From assembly GCA_003956705.1 (NCBI GenBank), contig QZCP01000144.1, positions 36,659 through 100,658 on the forward strand: a stretch of DNA of 64,000 nucleotides, given 5' to 3'. The notes beneath the pieces are model-generated. The model was not told the DNA's origin and did no database searches. It was given only the letters and a program-made list of their open reading frames with translations. Shown one piece after another: positions 42,240-54,644 of this stretch (the stretch's first letter is position 1; each line of letters starts with the position of its first letter). This stretch comes from Brevipalpus yothersi. Its lineage: Eukaryota > Arthropoda > Arachnida > Trombidiformes > Tenuipalpidae. A program made the position numbers and the translations under genes.

Positions 42240-44408
42240 TCAAACATGCTTGAATTTGCTTGAAGTGGAACGGCCCTTATTCAAATTATTAACGATGTTG
42301 TTGGTCAAAAATTCACCAAAACCTATAATACATTCAACGCAAAGGAAGCCCATCTCTACGGGAGATAAGTTTTCGTTGAGAGTTTCACATTCGTAGAGAG
42401 TTGAGTGAATTTTTTCGAACAATTTGAACTTGAGAAGACTCAAGTCTGATGTAAGAGGATATTTTTGCCTCCAATTGGGTCCAGTACATTTTAGTCTCTC
42501 TAATTTAGAATTTGATGACAAAGCTCGAGTTTCGATATCTTTCAGAATGGTAAGCATCTCGGTGAATTGAGTGAAAAGTCCATCCACAGATTGAATGCTA
42601 TATGACACTAGCTCATGGTCTACTCGAAGCCAATCGCAAAGAGTTTTAAGTGTTGGCAAACTCGTTTCATAGTATAAATATTTCAAAATCACATCAATAT
42701 CGGCACTTTGACTAAGACCACATGGTTCTTGTAAATTGTGAGAGTTAAGTTGATCATCATCATCGCTACTCTTGATAACATACTCTTCATCACATACACT
42801 ACCATTTTCACTTATATCTGATCCAATGTCCAGAGCATCAAATGTACTCAATGCAGTTTCCTCAGCTTCACTTAGCTCAGAATCATCTTCAAAATCCAGT
42901 AAATTAGTATCTATATCATCATATGTGATGGCAGCTTTGCGTCTTCGAAGTCTAGAGAGAGCTCTGCGTGGAGATAGATCTGGTGTATTGGCTTTGGACG
43001 GTCGATTATTGGTTTGACTATTTTCAGCTTTTCCATTGGCAACAGTTGTGGGTTTTGGTGAAGAAGGGGAATTGAGTTCACCAATTTTGCCCTTAAAACG
43101 GGCAATGAATGCGTTCACATTCAGTAGAAGAAAATTTAAGGCGAGAGCGATGGCAGCGGAATAAAAAATACCATTATCAATCAGATTGACTTGTAATTGA
43201 CTAAGAAACATGAGACACATTGTTCCCATCTTGAAAATTATCGAAGAATCCAAATAGGTAGGCTTCTGGAAATTAGTAGGAGCTGGAGGCAATTCGAGAG
43301 CTGTTGTCAGTGTGGTCAGAAAATCTTGAATAATAGCTGTTATCCGTATCTTGGACTGTCTTCGAGATTGGCTGTTATTAAATTCATCAGCTATAATCAT
43401 CAGTTGAATAATGCACTTTTTTACAACAAATATTGCATCATTCTCTTTACAAGCTTGATCCTCTTTCGATTCATCAGGCAAATATTTTGGGCAAGCAATC
43501 AAAATTGCCTTCAAATTACCCTCAGCTCCAGTGAATGGCTTATCGCTGAGCAAACTGTGGAATAGAAAATATTAGATAAATGAAACGAAAATTATCTTCA
43601 ATTCAAACTGGCAACAATAACAACTCTTGAGAAGAAGACATGATAAAAATTTAACTTCAATCAGATTTACAGTATCTATGTTGTGTTTAGTATCTCGTAT
43701 AGACATCATGACTGACAAAACTGTGGACAAAACTACTTATATCACTTGATCAAGCAAGCTTAAGGAAGGGAAAGATTAACCTTACCATCTCATATAATAA
43801 TATGCTGAGTCGAGACCGTAATTGTAACCCGTAAATAGAGTACCCAATTGATTGTATGGCATGCCAATGGATGGCTGGAAGACTATGGCACCATGATACC
43901 ATTTGATTGCTGCTGATTTGCTTTGTGGATAGCCTAGAGTGTCCAGATAGCGGAATAGATCACCAACATGAATGAATATGGCATGAACACACAGTGATAC
44001 GGCTTCTTTTTCCTCGAAACTAATACGTTTCTGTTTTTCTGGTCCATCAATCTCACAGAATCTCATTTCTTTCACAAGTGTTGCCAAATTAAATTGATTA
44101 TCAAGATTGTATTCAGCGAACAGCCTTTTGACAATGTTCATATAGAATCCAATTCCGGCGATAAAATGAAGTTGCAATGATTTAACATCACCACTTTTAC
44201 CAGAACGTTTAAGTTTTTTGTACACTTGCATTGGTTCATGATACACTTTGGTCCAATAAATTTCTTCCGATTTTTTACCATGTCGTACAATATCATTTAG
44301 TAGTGAAGCTTCACATTTTTCTCTCAACTTATTTTGATGATCCACAAAATTGGGTGATAAAAAATCGGGATAATTACCCAAAATGGTAGGCATAGGAGTG
44401 GTTACCAT
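42240..44408 (-). CDS. SMG5: SMG5-like EST1 family protein, lacking PIN domain
   Basis: Two exons: 44408-43786 and 43554-42240; in phase, 645 aa. SMG5/6/7 proteins act in nonsense-mediated mRNA decay by binding phosphorylated UPF1 through a 14-3-3-like TPR domain. Seen: CVHAIFIHVGDLFRYLDTLG and IGMPYNQLGTLFTGYNYGLD followed across the intron by AEGNLKAIL, which fits SMG5 better than SMG7. A KSRRRKAAI-type basic patch and an acidic region (DFEDDSELSEAEE) follow in the middle. The protein stops after a helical domain (CLCVECIIGFGEF-like end) with no C-terminal PIN domain, whereas vertebrate SMG5 is about 1000 aa. SMG5 versus SMG7 identity is moderate. Confidence 0.78.
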
Positions 44409-45717
44409 TAGTAGATTTTTTTTTCTTTCTCTCGCTATTTTAATTCAATCAATCAATTCCAATATACACAAAACCAACCTTGGCCCTGGTTTGGTATCGA
44501 TAGTGAAGATATGAGGAAAATGTTCAGATTAGATTAGCAAGCGCACAGAGCTAATAATAGTATTTCAATTAACTTGATCCACACCGACACTCGATCAGAA
44601 AGTTCAATTTATCAATCAAGCTAATCTCAATCTATTTCGATAAACAATCACTTACAGGATGACAATTCAAATCACCATCTTAAACACAATTCAAACTTCC
44701 TCTCACATTATCAATATCAATATCAGTTGTCTCGATGTTGCAATAAAAATGTAAACAAAACGCAAACTGCTGCCATCATTGCGACAGTGTTGTTGATGTG
44801 CACTTTAAATTGCAACATATTTTTTGAGGGATTAAAATATGGTAGCAATTAATTGTGTTTGAATTGTGGTAGATCGAATACATGTACTATCATTCATATT
44901 GGGGGTGTTGATGAATTGATAAGCCTTTCGATTGTATGGTCAACTGTAGTGATATTTTTTTGAGGCTTCGATTTGTACGTTGCAGGTTTATCAACATGTT
45001 CAGGAGCAATCAATTTGACAATATTAAAACAGTGAAATCAAAACAAACAGTCTTCTATTAAGGGGATTAGAATCAATTAGTTGACTAGTTGAGAAGTTGT
45101 GAGAGTTTCAGCGGCAACAATTGATGTGCCTCTCAGGAATCGATTTGATGGTAATGTGTGTTAGGCAACAAAGCTGATAATCAGTGTGCAAAGAAAAAAA
45201 TGAAGCTATTGGCCTGGTAGACTTCATACAAAAAATATTTGCATTGCGGTCATTTCGAAACTTTCTTTTAACTTCTGTCTTTTTTCTGCAATAGAATTCT
45301 GATAGAATCATGACTCTCATTTCATGAGCCCATTTAACTTCGTCAGGAGAGAACGTCGGGAGACTTTTTGTAGCTAAAGAAAATTTTCGATCATAGTATA
45401 GAAGTGAATAAAAAATGAATCACTGCAGTTTGAGTCTAATTTCAATCATTGTTTTGAGACTCGCTTGAATCATGGTATCGTTTACTATGACGATGGCAAC
45501 TTTTTTTAGTCATTATGCTGATAAGGTCTACGACTCTCTTTTTTCCGTTCTCATAGTCTTTTAATAGAGATCTCAAAAATTTCGTTGAGGAGATTCACAT
45601 CTAGATTCACATTGCCTCATTGTATTCATGATGAATTTTTCATCGTGAATTTTCAGCCAGGATGAAATCGTCATGATGAGTGGTCCTAATCTTGCTTACT
45701 GTAGACTTAACTCCGCT
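44409..45717. other. Intergenic with promoter-like duplicated block
   Basis: Between the SMG5-like start (44408) and the 3' end of cyclin L (45718). It contains a block at 44745-45060 related to the cyclin L/ACAD9 promoter (listed separately). No gene recognised. Confidence 0.5.
44745..45060. promoter_or_regulatory. Promoter-like block related to 47109-47460
   Basis: The stretch ATGTAAACAAAACGCAAACT and the following 30 bases (CTGCCATCATTGCGACAGTG and TTGTTG) recur at 47111-47160 with only one or two changes. Weaker similarity continues through CAATTAATTGTG, GTTGATGAATTGAT, and ATCAAC(A)TGTTCA(G)GAG into what is exon 1 of the ACAD9-like gene in the other copy. Here it lies about 350 bp upstream of the SMG5-like start and has no open frame. 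Confidence 0.75.
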
Positions 45718-47068
45718 TCACAACGATATTTTGGGCTTTTTCATTTGAAGTTCTCTAGAGGATGATCTCAACTTCTTGAGCGATTCTTTAGTTTCTCTGG
45801 ATTCTTTGGGACTTTTGTTGTCAATGGGTTTCTCTAGAGTTTCTTCTTTTTCTCGAGCTCTCTCGACTGGATTTTCCTTGTCATTTTTAGCAACAGTATC
45901 GAGCAAGCTTGAAATTCCATGAGTAGTTTCAACTCTATCACTATGGAAAGTTTTTCGATTTCTCGATCTAGAATTCTCATATTCTTTCCTTAATCCGTCA
46001 ACAATAGCCTCTAGACGAGTTTGATCAGGTTTCTCACGAGCATACAGCTGTAGAACGATGGTACATATATTCTTCACTTCGTCGGATGTAACGCCAAAAA
46101 CTTCATACCACATAGGACTTCTTGGTAAAGGAATCTGAAGAAAAGAAAAAATTGGAAGCAGAATTTAAGTGTGTGTACAAATTAAAACTTTCATTCCATG
46201 ATCAAGATAAAATAAAAGGAGTTACATTGGACATATTTTCTAGCACTTTGACCTTCTCATCAAATCATGAAAGCTTGAAAGCTGAAATCTGATGAGTATA
46301 ATCCCCATGCTCAAAAAGATTACTCACTAATTCATGGAAACATACCTTGAGAAGATTGGCACTTAATTGTACACAAGCACAAGCTATCGTCTCTGACGGA
46401 TAGCGTAAAAATATGTCAGTTCTCAAGCTATCGTTCATGTAGTTCCATGATGTTTGCATGAGCAATCGATTGTCTTGTTTCTCCAAAATTTGTAATAATG
46501 TGACGATGAACTGTATGACAGATGAAATGAAATGAAAAGTGAGATATTTTTTTCTTATTCAGAAAAATTGTGATAAAGAACATACCTTATGTGGATGCTT
46601 AACATGTACAAAGAAGCCCAATTCTTTCAGCAATCGTCTTTCAGCCTTAATTATATTCAATTTAGTATCAATATACTCATGATCAAGCATAAATTGCTTA
46701 CCTTCTTGACCAGCTCTCAATTGTTTCAGATGATGAAACACATTGGCCACATCACGTATACTTCGATCATCTTCTTCCACTTTGGAAGCTAACAATACAC
46801 ATGCCATGGCCATTGTTTCCATAGGATATCGTATAAATGATTTGGAATAATAAAATCTTTGAAAAAGTACTTGACCAGTGGCCATAGCCACTTGAGGTAA
46901 TCTCAACAATATTCCGGAAGTTTGTATCAACTCACAGCCTAAGACACGCAGATCAATTTCACTTTCAGCATCCAAACCATCCACAGATGAAGGTGTACAT
47001 TGAAATTTGGTCCCCGATAAAAAACAACAGTCAAAACTCATCTTTATTAATTGATGTCCAGTGGACAT
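45718..47068 (-). CDS. CCNL1: Cyclin L
   Basis: Three exons: 47068-46586, 46510-46346, 46134-45718; in phase, 354 aa. Cyclin L pairs with CDK11/CDK12-type kinases and acts in pre-mRNA splicing and transcription. Seen: LDAESEIDLRVLGCELIQTS, AMATGQVLFQRFYYSKSF, the cyclin-box core METMAMACVLLASKVEED, VFHHLKQLRAG, LLKELGFFVHVKHPHKF, and the second cyclin fold with RYPSETIACACVQLSANLL then PMWYEVFGV. The C-terminal tail is Ser/Arg/Lys/Glu-rich (SRSRNRKTF, KLRSSSRELQ) but shorter and less RS-rich than vertebrate cyclin L. Head-to-head with the ACAD9-like gene. Confidence 0.92.
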
Positions 47069-47335
47069 TGTTCAACTCATCAACATGCTTCTTTCATCAT
47101 AATTGAAAAAAATGTAAACAAAACGCAAACTGCTGCCATCAGTGCGACAGTGTTGTTGTGATGCTGAAGCGGCATCATTTTAAGCACATGGTTTTCTTTT
47201 GGACAGTGCAAAAACATGATAACAATTAATTGTGATTGAAAGTTGAATTCAAATCGAATCAAATATCATCATGAGTGTTGTGATGTTGATGAATTGATTT
47301 GCATTTTGATTGTTATCAAATTGAGTGTGGTGATA
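47069..47335. promoter_or_regulatory. Bidirectional promoter, cyclin L / ACAD9-like
   Basis: Only 267 bp separate the two start codons, which point away from each other. The block at 47109-47160 is strongly shared with 44745-44800 upstream of the SMG5-like gene, so it may contain common promoter elements (for example the GTAAACAAAACGC and CTGCCATCA...GCGACAGTG stretches). Confidence 0.7.
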
Positions 47336-49780
47336 ATGTTATCCTCAGGACTTCGATCTGTTGGCAGTTCACTAGGACGATCATCACGATCATCAATATA
47401 TTCAAGAGGTGATTTTTTGAGATTAAAAAATATCAACAATCAACTTGACAATGTTCAGAGAGCAACGTATAGTGTACTGTGTAGATGGTCCAATATATTA
47501 CGATCAAATGATGATGATCATGAAGGTGTTCGAGGAATGTGTACGGAAAAGCAAACATGGAATGAAGCTTTGAGACCGAAAGAGAAGAGAAGTAAGTTTA
47601 TTTTCATTGGAATTTGGAGTTGATTAATTTTTTTTCTATTCAATATTGTGTATCTTATGTTTTCATCGAATATAGGCAATATACCGGACGAATATCAGCC
47701 AGAAGAGGTTGTTGATAAAATTTATCATGTTCGAGATCTTGATCTTCCGAAAGAAATTTTAACTCAGCCCGTTAAAGATCTTGGTATTAAGGAGCAGATT
47801 GTTAAGCTTAAAAAATCTGGCTCTTTTGTTAAACATTTGTTTATTGGTCGATTTGATACAGATTTTTTGACATATCCAGAAATTTTGAAAACCCGAAAAG
47901 AGTTTGATAAAGTGCTCACTCAATGTGAAATGATCGAGAAAACATTTAAAGACACTTTGATCAATCCGAAAATTTTGAAAGAATTCGGATTCGATCTACT
48001 ATACCGATGGACAGTGACCGAAATGATGACAGTATTTGAATCAATGGGAAGTGCGATGGTCATCAAACCTATGGACTACAATTATAAACAGGTAATGTCA
48101 TCTATTCATTTGTTCTTCGTTTATTTTCATCTTGTTCATCTTTCATTCAGTTTCTCGATAAAGAAGGCCAAAAAGCATTGAAAAACATGGCAGTTATAGA
48201 TCTTATAAAGCATCCAAGTCTTCTATCGAAGAATCAACATATGATTTTTGATATCATAAATCACAATTGTCTATCATTCAGTGCAATAGAATTCTCTGAC
48301 AACGAAAATCTAAGGAATAAAATGATAGCTATGCATGATGATAATCCAGATTTAAAGATTGGATGGGCATGGTGTGAGCGAGCTTTGCCTTTTGGATCTT
48401 CAGACTTTATTGATTGGGACTCAACAGCTCAATTATCCCAAGATGGCTCAGCTTGGATCATTAATGGTACAAAAAATCGTATATTGAAGGGTGACTACGA
48501 TTACTATGCGATTTTCTGTAAAACTTTTGATTACTCTGAAGACGAAGACCCTGACTGGCTAGCCAGAGATGAAACTATTCCACCCGGTATCGCTGGCTTT
48601 TTGGTGCCAAAAAGTATGATCGGAGTCATTGAAGATGATGAAGTTGTGAATGGTCTTGTGTTCCAGAAAATCAAATTTGATTACCTCAATCTTCCCGCTC
48701 AAGATCATCTTCTCATCGATCCATCGCCACTTGGCATTCGATCTCAAAATATTCATGCCATCGGTTATCTAGGAGTGTCAGCGTACATCCTGGGAATGCT
48801 GAAAGGCTTATTGAGAGATACATATACATATTTAACCAAGGAAAGAACACCTCTACTAGACTGTCAAACAATGGAAAGAATTCTATGTGATGTTACGGAA
48901 AAAATTTACATCGTTGAATCATGCTTATATCTCACATCACAAGCATATGATTCATTTGACAATATCGACGCTGATCCTGAGATGTATCTTGAAGGGGCTA
49001 TCTGTAAGATTATTGCCACTGAAGCAGCCCATGATTGTATGCGACTCCTCCAATCAGCATTGGGATCTGAGATGCTCATCACTTCTCCAGCAATTGATTT
49101 CATCAACACATTGGATTCTTATCTGAATAACAGCGTTTTCCATCGTGTCAATTTGGGCAAAGTCGGCATGTGGATGGCTGGTTACTACAAAAATCCTCAC
49201 ATACGAAAACTTCGATTGGGACCGTTTTTTCCTTTCTATAAATTGAAAGATCTTGCAGAAGGCTTCCAATTGATGCATAAGATCAAACCGAAGTTAACCA
49301 TGAATCTGAGTGGGAATGTTCATCCATCTTTGGTTACTCAAGCAGACGAACTTGAAACTACTGTCACTGAGTTTGGGTTGACAGTCGAATGGATACTCAA
49401 GAGATGGGCAAAGGTATTACAAGATATTACAAGTTTTTGTTCCAGCTTAATTAATAATAATCTTCTATTTACAGTCCTCCATTAGACGACAGAATGATCT
49501 CGAACGTGTTGCTCAGGTTGCACTAGATATCTTTGCATCAACATGCGTACTATCCAGAGCATCAAAAGCTTACTGTGATGCATCTAGGAATGCTGATGCT
49601 GACCGTTTTCTGATGAAATCTATACTTGCTCATCATTGTGTCCGAGATAAGAGGATTTTCGAAGAAATTAATGATCATCTTAACGATACCGATGAATTTA
49701 GAAATTTTTATATACACAAAAAGAATATAGAATATGGTGGATACTTTGCACAATCTGGTCTCCATAAAATTCGATACTAA
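47336..49780 (+). CDS. ACAD9: ACAD9/Enigma-like acyl-CoA dehydrogenase homologue, catalytic Glu lost
   Basis: Four exons: 47336-47591, 47676-48091, 48151-49413, 49475-49780; in phase, 746 aa. The N-terminus is rich in Ser/Arg and lacks acidic residues (MLSSGLRSVGSSLGRSSRSS), typical of mitochondrial import. The body follows the acyl-CoA dehydrogenase order (WAWCERALPFGSSDF, IINGTKNRIL, GIAGFLVPKSMIG, YLGVSAYILGMLKGLL) and ends with the C-terminal domain found in ACAD9 and VLCAD (GNVHPSLVTQADELE, STCVLSRASKAY). The EGTNE motif that holds the catalytic base is replaced (NNSVFHRVNLG). ACAD9 also acts as a complex I assembly factor, and the fly homologue Enigma is divergent; I infer an assembly-type role without dehydrogenase activity. 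About 100 aa longer than ACAD9. Confidence 0.82.
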
Positions 49781-50427
49781 CGATCAGCTATGGATGTGCA
49801 TCTCTATGTCTGATCAAACTCTCTGTGAGAGATAAATAAGCCTCTTTCATCTCTATCGTTTCTGTTTTCTTTTCAATGTAAAAACATCTTTTGATCATAG
49901 CTCATTTTATGAGGAGAAATAAAGAATTTTCTCTAGTTTCCATCAAGGACTGAAGATTTGGCAATTTTTTTTCTCTCCCCTATAATTAATCATGACTGAC
50001 TTGATACACCAAGTTTTGTTGATTATTATCTCGATGAACAGGATGAACTTGAAATGGACAAAAAAGCCAACATCAACGAGTTATGGACGTCTCGATCAGA
50101 TTAACTTGTCGAAGGAGCAGAGCAGAAACATGATGGAAGGTTTCGGGATGTACATTCTAAAGCAACAATGAAACTTCTAGTCGTGAAGAATGTACCAGAT
50201 TTTGGTTTATTTTAAAGAGAGAGAGCATAGAATTAAAGTATAACTAAACACTAATTAATCTCGCAACTACTTTGTTGAAGATTGTCTCCAATTCAATTTA
50301 CAAATGGAACTTCCGTGTTGGAGGTGACAAAATGCCTATAGCATGAGCCAGAAGAAAAACACTAAACAAAAAGATTTACCAAAACATTTTCTGTGCATTC
50401 CATGAATACGAACCAGACTTCATTTTA
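49781..50427. other. Intergenic between convergent genes
   Basis: No gene recognised between the ACAD9-like stop and the metaxin-2 stop. Contains an AATAAA at about 49918, a likely poly(A) signal for the ACAD9-like gene. Confidence 0.5.
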
Positions 50428-51439
50428 TCAAGATTTGATGGTGGTACTTGATTTTGGGTTACTTCGGGATTTCCAACTGCTGATATATTTATCGTCTATT
50501 CTTGCACACATCTCTAGGAGCTTTGTACTTTCTCCTACAAGATCCTTCAATCTATTATCGGGTAAATTTGTGTTATAAATGGCGCTTAGATGCCCGAACA
50601 AAAGAGCATCCAGCTCGGTGGGTTTGTTGCCATAAAGGAAAAGTTTATCACCCAAAATATCGGTGATTATTTGAAGACAATTTCTAACATCTTCCAGTAC
50701 ACTATCCATTGTGAGATCAGCCTTTTCACGAGATCTTGATTTCAATCGTTTCTCGACAGCCCATTTTTTCATTCGAAAAAGAACACTATTCAAAGGCCAT
50801 GGATAAAATGAACAAAATCGTGGCCTAGTATAATTTCTTGACACACTGGTAAGTTTCCAGCACACATAGCATTCTGCATCCATCAGAATGCTGTCGACTA
50901 GGTTCATGTATGCTTTCATATCGGAACGATCTTCGTTCTCCAGATGGTTTGAGAGAGAATAACCTTTGGCTTCAACAAATTCGATTATGGGCACCATTTC
51001 GGAGACCACAAATTGGCCACACTTTATGAATGGTACTTGATTGGATGGAGACATGTGTTCCGCATTGACACGCCATTCTTCTTCGAATGGCAAATTGAGC
51101 ATTCTTAAAAAAGCTTTCACAGCGCGACAATTTGCCTCCTCATACAATAGAATTTGGTCTTGAGAAAAGAGAAAGAGATAAAGATTCAGACAAACATTAC
51201 CATACATAAACATAGACAATCATGATCCTTGTGAAGTCCCAAAATAGGGTACGAAAAAGCAATTACAATCGTAATATTGTTTACCTTGCAAAGGTTGAAA
51301 TAATTTTGTATCACTTGCCCATGGCTCTGAGGCTGTCATGATAGAAGATCACAAAAAGATATCAATTAAACAGTCCATTTGAACAACAAAAAGCTTCACA
51401 TCACTTACCACCCAATTCAGAGGTGTCCACTGTGCCCAT
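50428..51439 (-). CDS. MTX2: Metaxin-2
   Basis: Three exons: 51439-51409, 51332-51285, 51158-50428; in phase, about 269 aa. Metaxin-2 sits on the outer mitochondrial membrane with metaxin-1 and takes part in beta-barrel import and mitochondrial transport. Seen: the short N-terminal exons encode MGTVDTSELG and SEPWASDTKLFQPLQ, then a GST-fold body with NAEHMSPSNQVPFIKCGQ, VVSEMVPIIEFVEAKGYSL, MKAYMNLVDSILMDAE, YPWPLNSVLFRMKKW and KPTELDALLFGHL, all in metaxin-2 order. Length equals the vertebrate protein. No abnormalities. Confidence 0.95.
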
Positions 51440-51762
51440 TATTCATCAACCAACAGCTTTTCAAGGTTGTACAAATCAAATTAAATCAAATTAGTGCGAT
51501 GATCAAAACATAACCGATAAAACGTGTTCATGTTGTGTGTGTGTTTACACTTTATCAGCATGATAAACAGAAGCGCCAAAAACGTTTCCTTTTGAAAGTT
51601 TACTTTCGTCAAGCCAAGATCATCGACCTTTTGGGTTTACTAAAAAACTTTTTGCGCTCATTCTTTTACATTCTTTGATTAAGTGATGAGTTTTGGTTAA
51701 TTAATCTTTTTAATAATTTAAGTGATTAGAAAAATTAAGATCAATCAGCCGGGAGCAATGAA

Positions 51763-52242
51763 TTGGAGCACAATTTTTTCTCTGAACATTCCTCAATTTT
51801 GATTGTCATTTTTTTGGTGTTGATTTTGAGATTAACGAAATGTAAGGTTTTGGACTTGAAAAATTTTTTGTATGATTTGAAGTGGTCAAAAGATATGACA
51901 TTGATAGAAGTAGCGCACGGTTTGTGCGTACAGTATGGAAAAAATTCCTTATTTTTCAAGGATGATGATCTTTCTCTGTTAATAATGGCCAATGAAGAGC
52001 ATTTTTCCCTGTTCTTTTTGTTCTTACGAAAAAAAAGAAGAATTATTTTCAATTCTTCTGAGTACAATTCAATTGCTTTTGAGTATCGCGAAAAATTGAT
52101 TTTCATGGTGGGAAAAAATACACACCATTTCGGCTATAAAGGCTTCCAAATTTTAGTTCCCCATTCTAGGTTAAACACATCCGTAGAAAATTTGAATTAT
52201 GGGGCTTTAGTGACACACACAAATTCTGATGTATATTTCTGA
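51763..52242 (+). CDS. Uncertain small ORF with hydrophobic start
   Basis: An open frame upstream of and divergent from metaxin-2. It has a hydrophobic segment (SSILIVIFLVLILRLTKCKV) followed by about 130 residues rich in Phe, Asn and Lys. No ATG precedes the hydrophobic part in this frame; an ATG at 51758 is in another frame and runs into a stop after 14 codons. The first in-frame ATG is near 51895. The opposite strand is also open over most of it. It may be an exon of a gene whose start lies elsewhere, or chance. No family recognised. Confidence 0.25.
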   Translation: MEHNFFSEHSSILIVIFLVLILRLTKCKVLDLKNFLYDLKWSKDMTLIEVAHGLCVQYGKNSLFFKDDDLSLLIMANEEHFSLFFLFLRKKRRIIFNSSEYNSIAFEYREKLIFMVGKNTHHFGYKGFQILVPHSRLNTSVENLNYGALVTHTNSDVYF

Positions 52243-53796
52243 ATGAATCCACGAGAAATCTGAATTCTTGCCATGGGCATTCAGCTGAACTTCCGCTCTT
52301 TTCACTCAAAATTATCATCTTTTGAGATTGTGTATGCAACTAAAAAAAGTTAATAATGATGCAATTTCCAAGAGAATTCAGATCAAAATCCATCTAGCTC
52401 ATAATAATCATATTGAAATGATTATTCCTTCTGTTCTCAGATTCTTATAAGTTAGACATGCATACTAATCTTTGGGTAAGACAATGTGTTTCTCAATCAA
52501 GCCCATTTTGACTTTTGTCTTACAGCACCAATATAATGTCGTTCAAGCATTATCTAATGTTCAGTAGAAAATATGAAGTCAACCAGAATGATCATTTGCA
52601 CTCGAACTTCTCATGAACAAAATTAAGTTTAAATGATGACAAAAGAATTCAAAAGACAATAGAATGCTTGACCAACGAATAAAAATACAAAAATAAAATA
52701 TAATAATATAAAAAGGTCAACTAATGGTTGTGAAACAAAACAGTTATTATTTAACGATTGCTGTGTATATATGATCATTTACATTACCACCACATGAATG
52801 GATGTTCACATCAATTTTTATGATCCTTCGAAAATGAGAATATACTCACTTGGCTCAGATGATATAAGTCCAAAAAGTAATCAAGCATTCGAATAATTTT
52901 CTCTCTCTTTTATCATTTTATCATATGATTCACGTGTGCTACTCGTTTCACGTATATATATATATAATAAAAATTGGTTGAATGGTGACCAAAAATGATC
53001 GACTTTTTATTTTCTGGTGATCATTTTTTGTCTCTCCACAATTTATCATGCAATATTTAATCGCTTATACATGTCCACTTCATCTACATGATGGTGACTT
53101 GGAACAGGGAAAAATGATGGCTCTAAAGGTGGATAGATACGATTGATCGAACTTTGCTCTTGATTTAATCGCCTGAAATACTATTCAAATCAGACAGATT
53201 GGACCACATTCAATATGACCTCGACTCATTGGCGATAGTTAATAGGAAAAAATGACGATGATGTCCATCATTGAGATAGAATCAGAATGATGGAATCACT
53301 TTAAATTGAATGGTTTGTTTGAAATGTGACTCGAAAATATTAAATCATATTCGGTTTCAGCATCAAATTTTGGATTGTCCATCCTATCCAATCAAGCAAC
53401 CATTTTTCCTAATCTTAATCCAAAAGTACAATTTTGGAAAATGAACTATCTCTCACACACTTCGATCAGTCAATCATGCGTTTGAGTTAGCTGTAAATTA
53501 ATCAAAAATGATTGTGATCAACGGAAGTGACAAACTCAATACCAAATAATTGGCCAAAAACAATTAAGCTATACAACTGATTGAATAATCAGTGTTTTAG
53601 ATAAGTCACACAAACAAACTCAACCCTAAAAGTAAGTGAATAAATCTATTCTGGGTTATTCATCTCTCTCGATTCTTTCATCGAAAAGCTCGATTGTATC
53701 ACAGATATGTTCATACACATCCACGAAGCTATTCAAATTTTCGCAGATCCTTGAAGATTGATTTTTACTTGGTTCCTGTCTTAAAAGCTCGCATCC

Positions 53797-53798
<2 letters not shown>

Positions 53799-53866
<68 letters not shown>
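53799..53866. repeat. (GA)n microsatellite
   Basis: About 68 bp of uninterrupted GA dinucleotide. Confidence 0.97.
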
Positions 53867-53869
<3 letters not shown>

Positions 53870-54583
53870 AATTTTTCCATATCAGCCTTGCCTTCATGTT
53901 GCGTATTGCGTCAGATGAAAGAATCAGTATGTTTGTGTATAAGTATTTTCCCGGAACTTTCATCTCACTGCCGAAGATCAGGGCTGCCTTTTTGAAGTGA
54001 TTTCCCATGGAATATGGCCTAGAGAAAGAAAGAATTGATTAATTGTATGCAAACATACCAACACACATACATGCATTATATGTATACACACACATACACA
54101 ATCTGGCTCCATGCACACTACATTCCTGAAGGAACCGTTAGTTTTTAACTGTTCTCTCCTGGAACCTTCCTCGCAAGAAAGTCTTACTCTCGCTTTTCGT
54201 TTTTTTTTTGGTTTTTCATCTGTTTCAACATTCTTTCTCTCTCTCTCTCTCTCTCTTCACTATCTAGTTTGTAAAACGTAGTGAAATTAATATCTTTCAT
54301 TTTTCGAAGTCATGATGAATGAGTGTGTCTCATGTTAATGAGAGTGTTATTCATGTACCGTGATGAAAGCATCCTTGCCTGTTTTCTCCTGCTTTTTTAA
54401 CCAGACACACATCTTTCTACACTCTCATCTCTCTCTCTCTCTCTCTCTCTCCTCTGATGTCATCTTCTTGTAGCCTCGTTCTGCAGTCTATACGATCGAA
54501 GGCACTCAACATCCGACTAGATGGTTTCAATTACATCTACAAGAAGAATTTTGAATAATATGAATCTTTTCGCTCTTGTTTAA

Positions 54584-54588
<5 letters not shown>

Positions 54589-54640
<52 letters not shown>
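54589..54640. repeat. (CT)n microsatellite
   Basis: About 52 bp of uninterrupted CT dinucleotide. Confidence 0.97.

Positions 54641-54644
<4 letters not shown>

Noticed and set aside
53656..54008. ORFs of Ser-Leu or Arg-Glu repeats at GA/CT tracts (also 54722-54992, 56726-57028, 58928-59399)
   Set aside because: Dinucleotide repeats are open in all frames; no domain on either flank.
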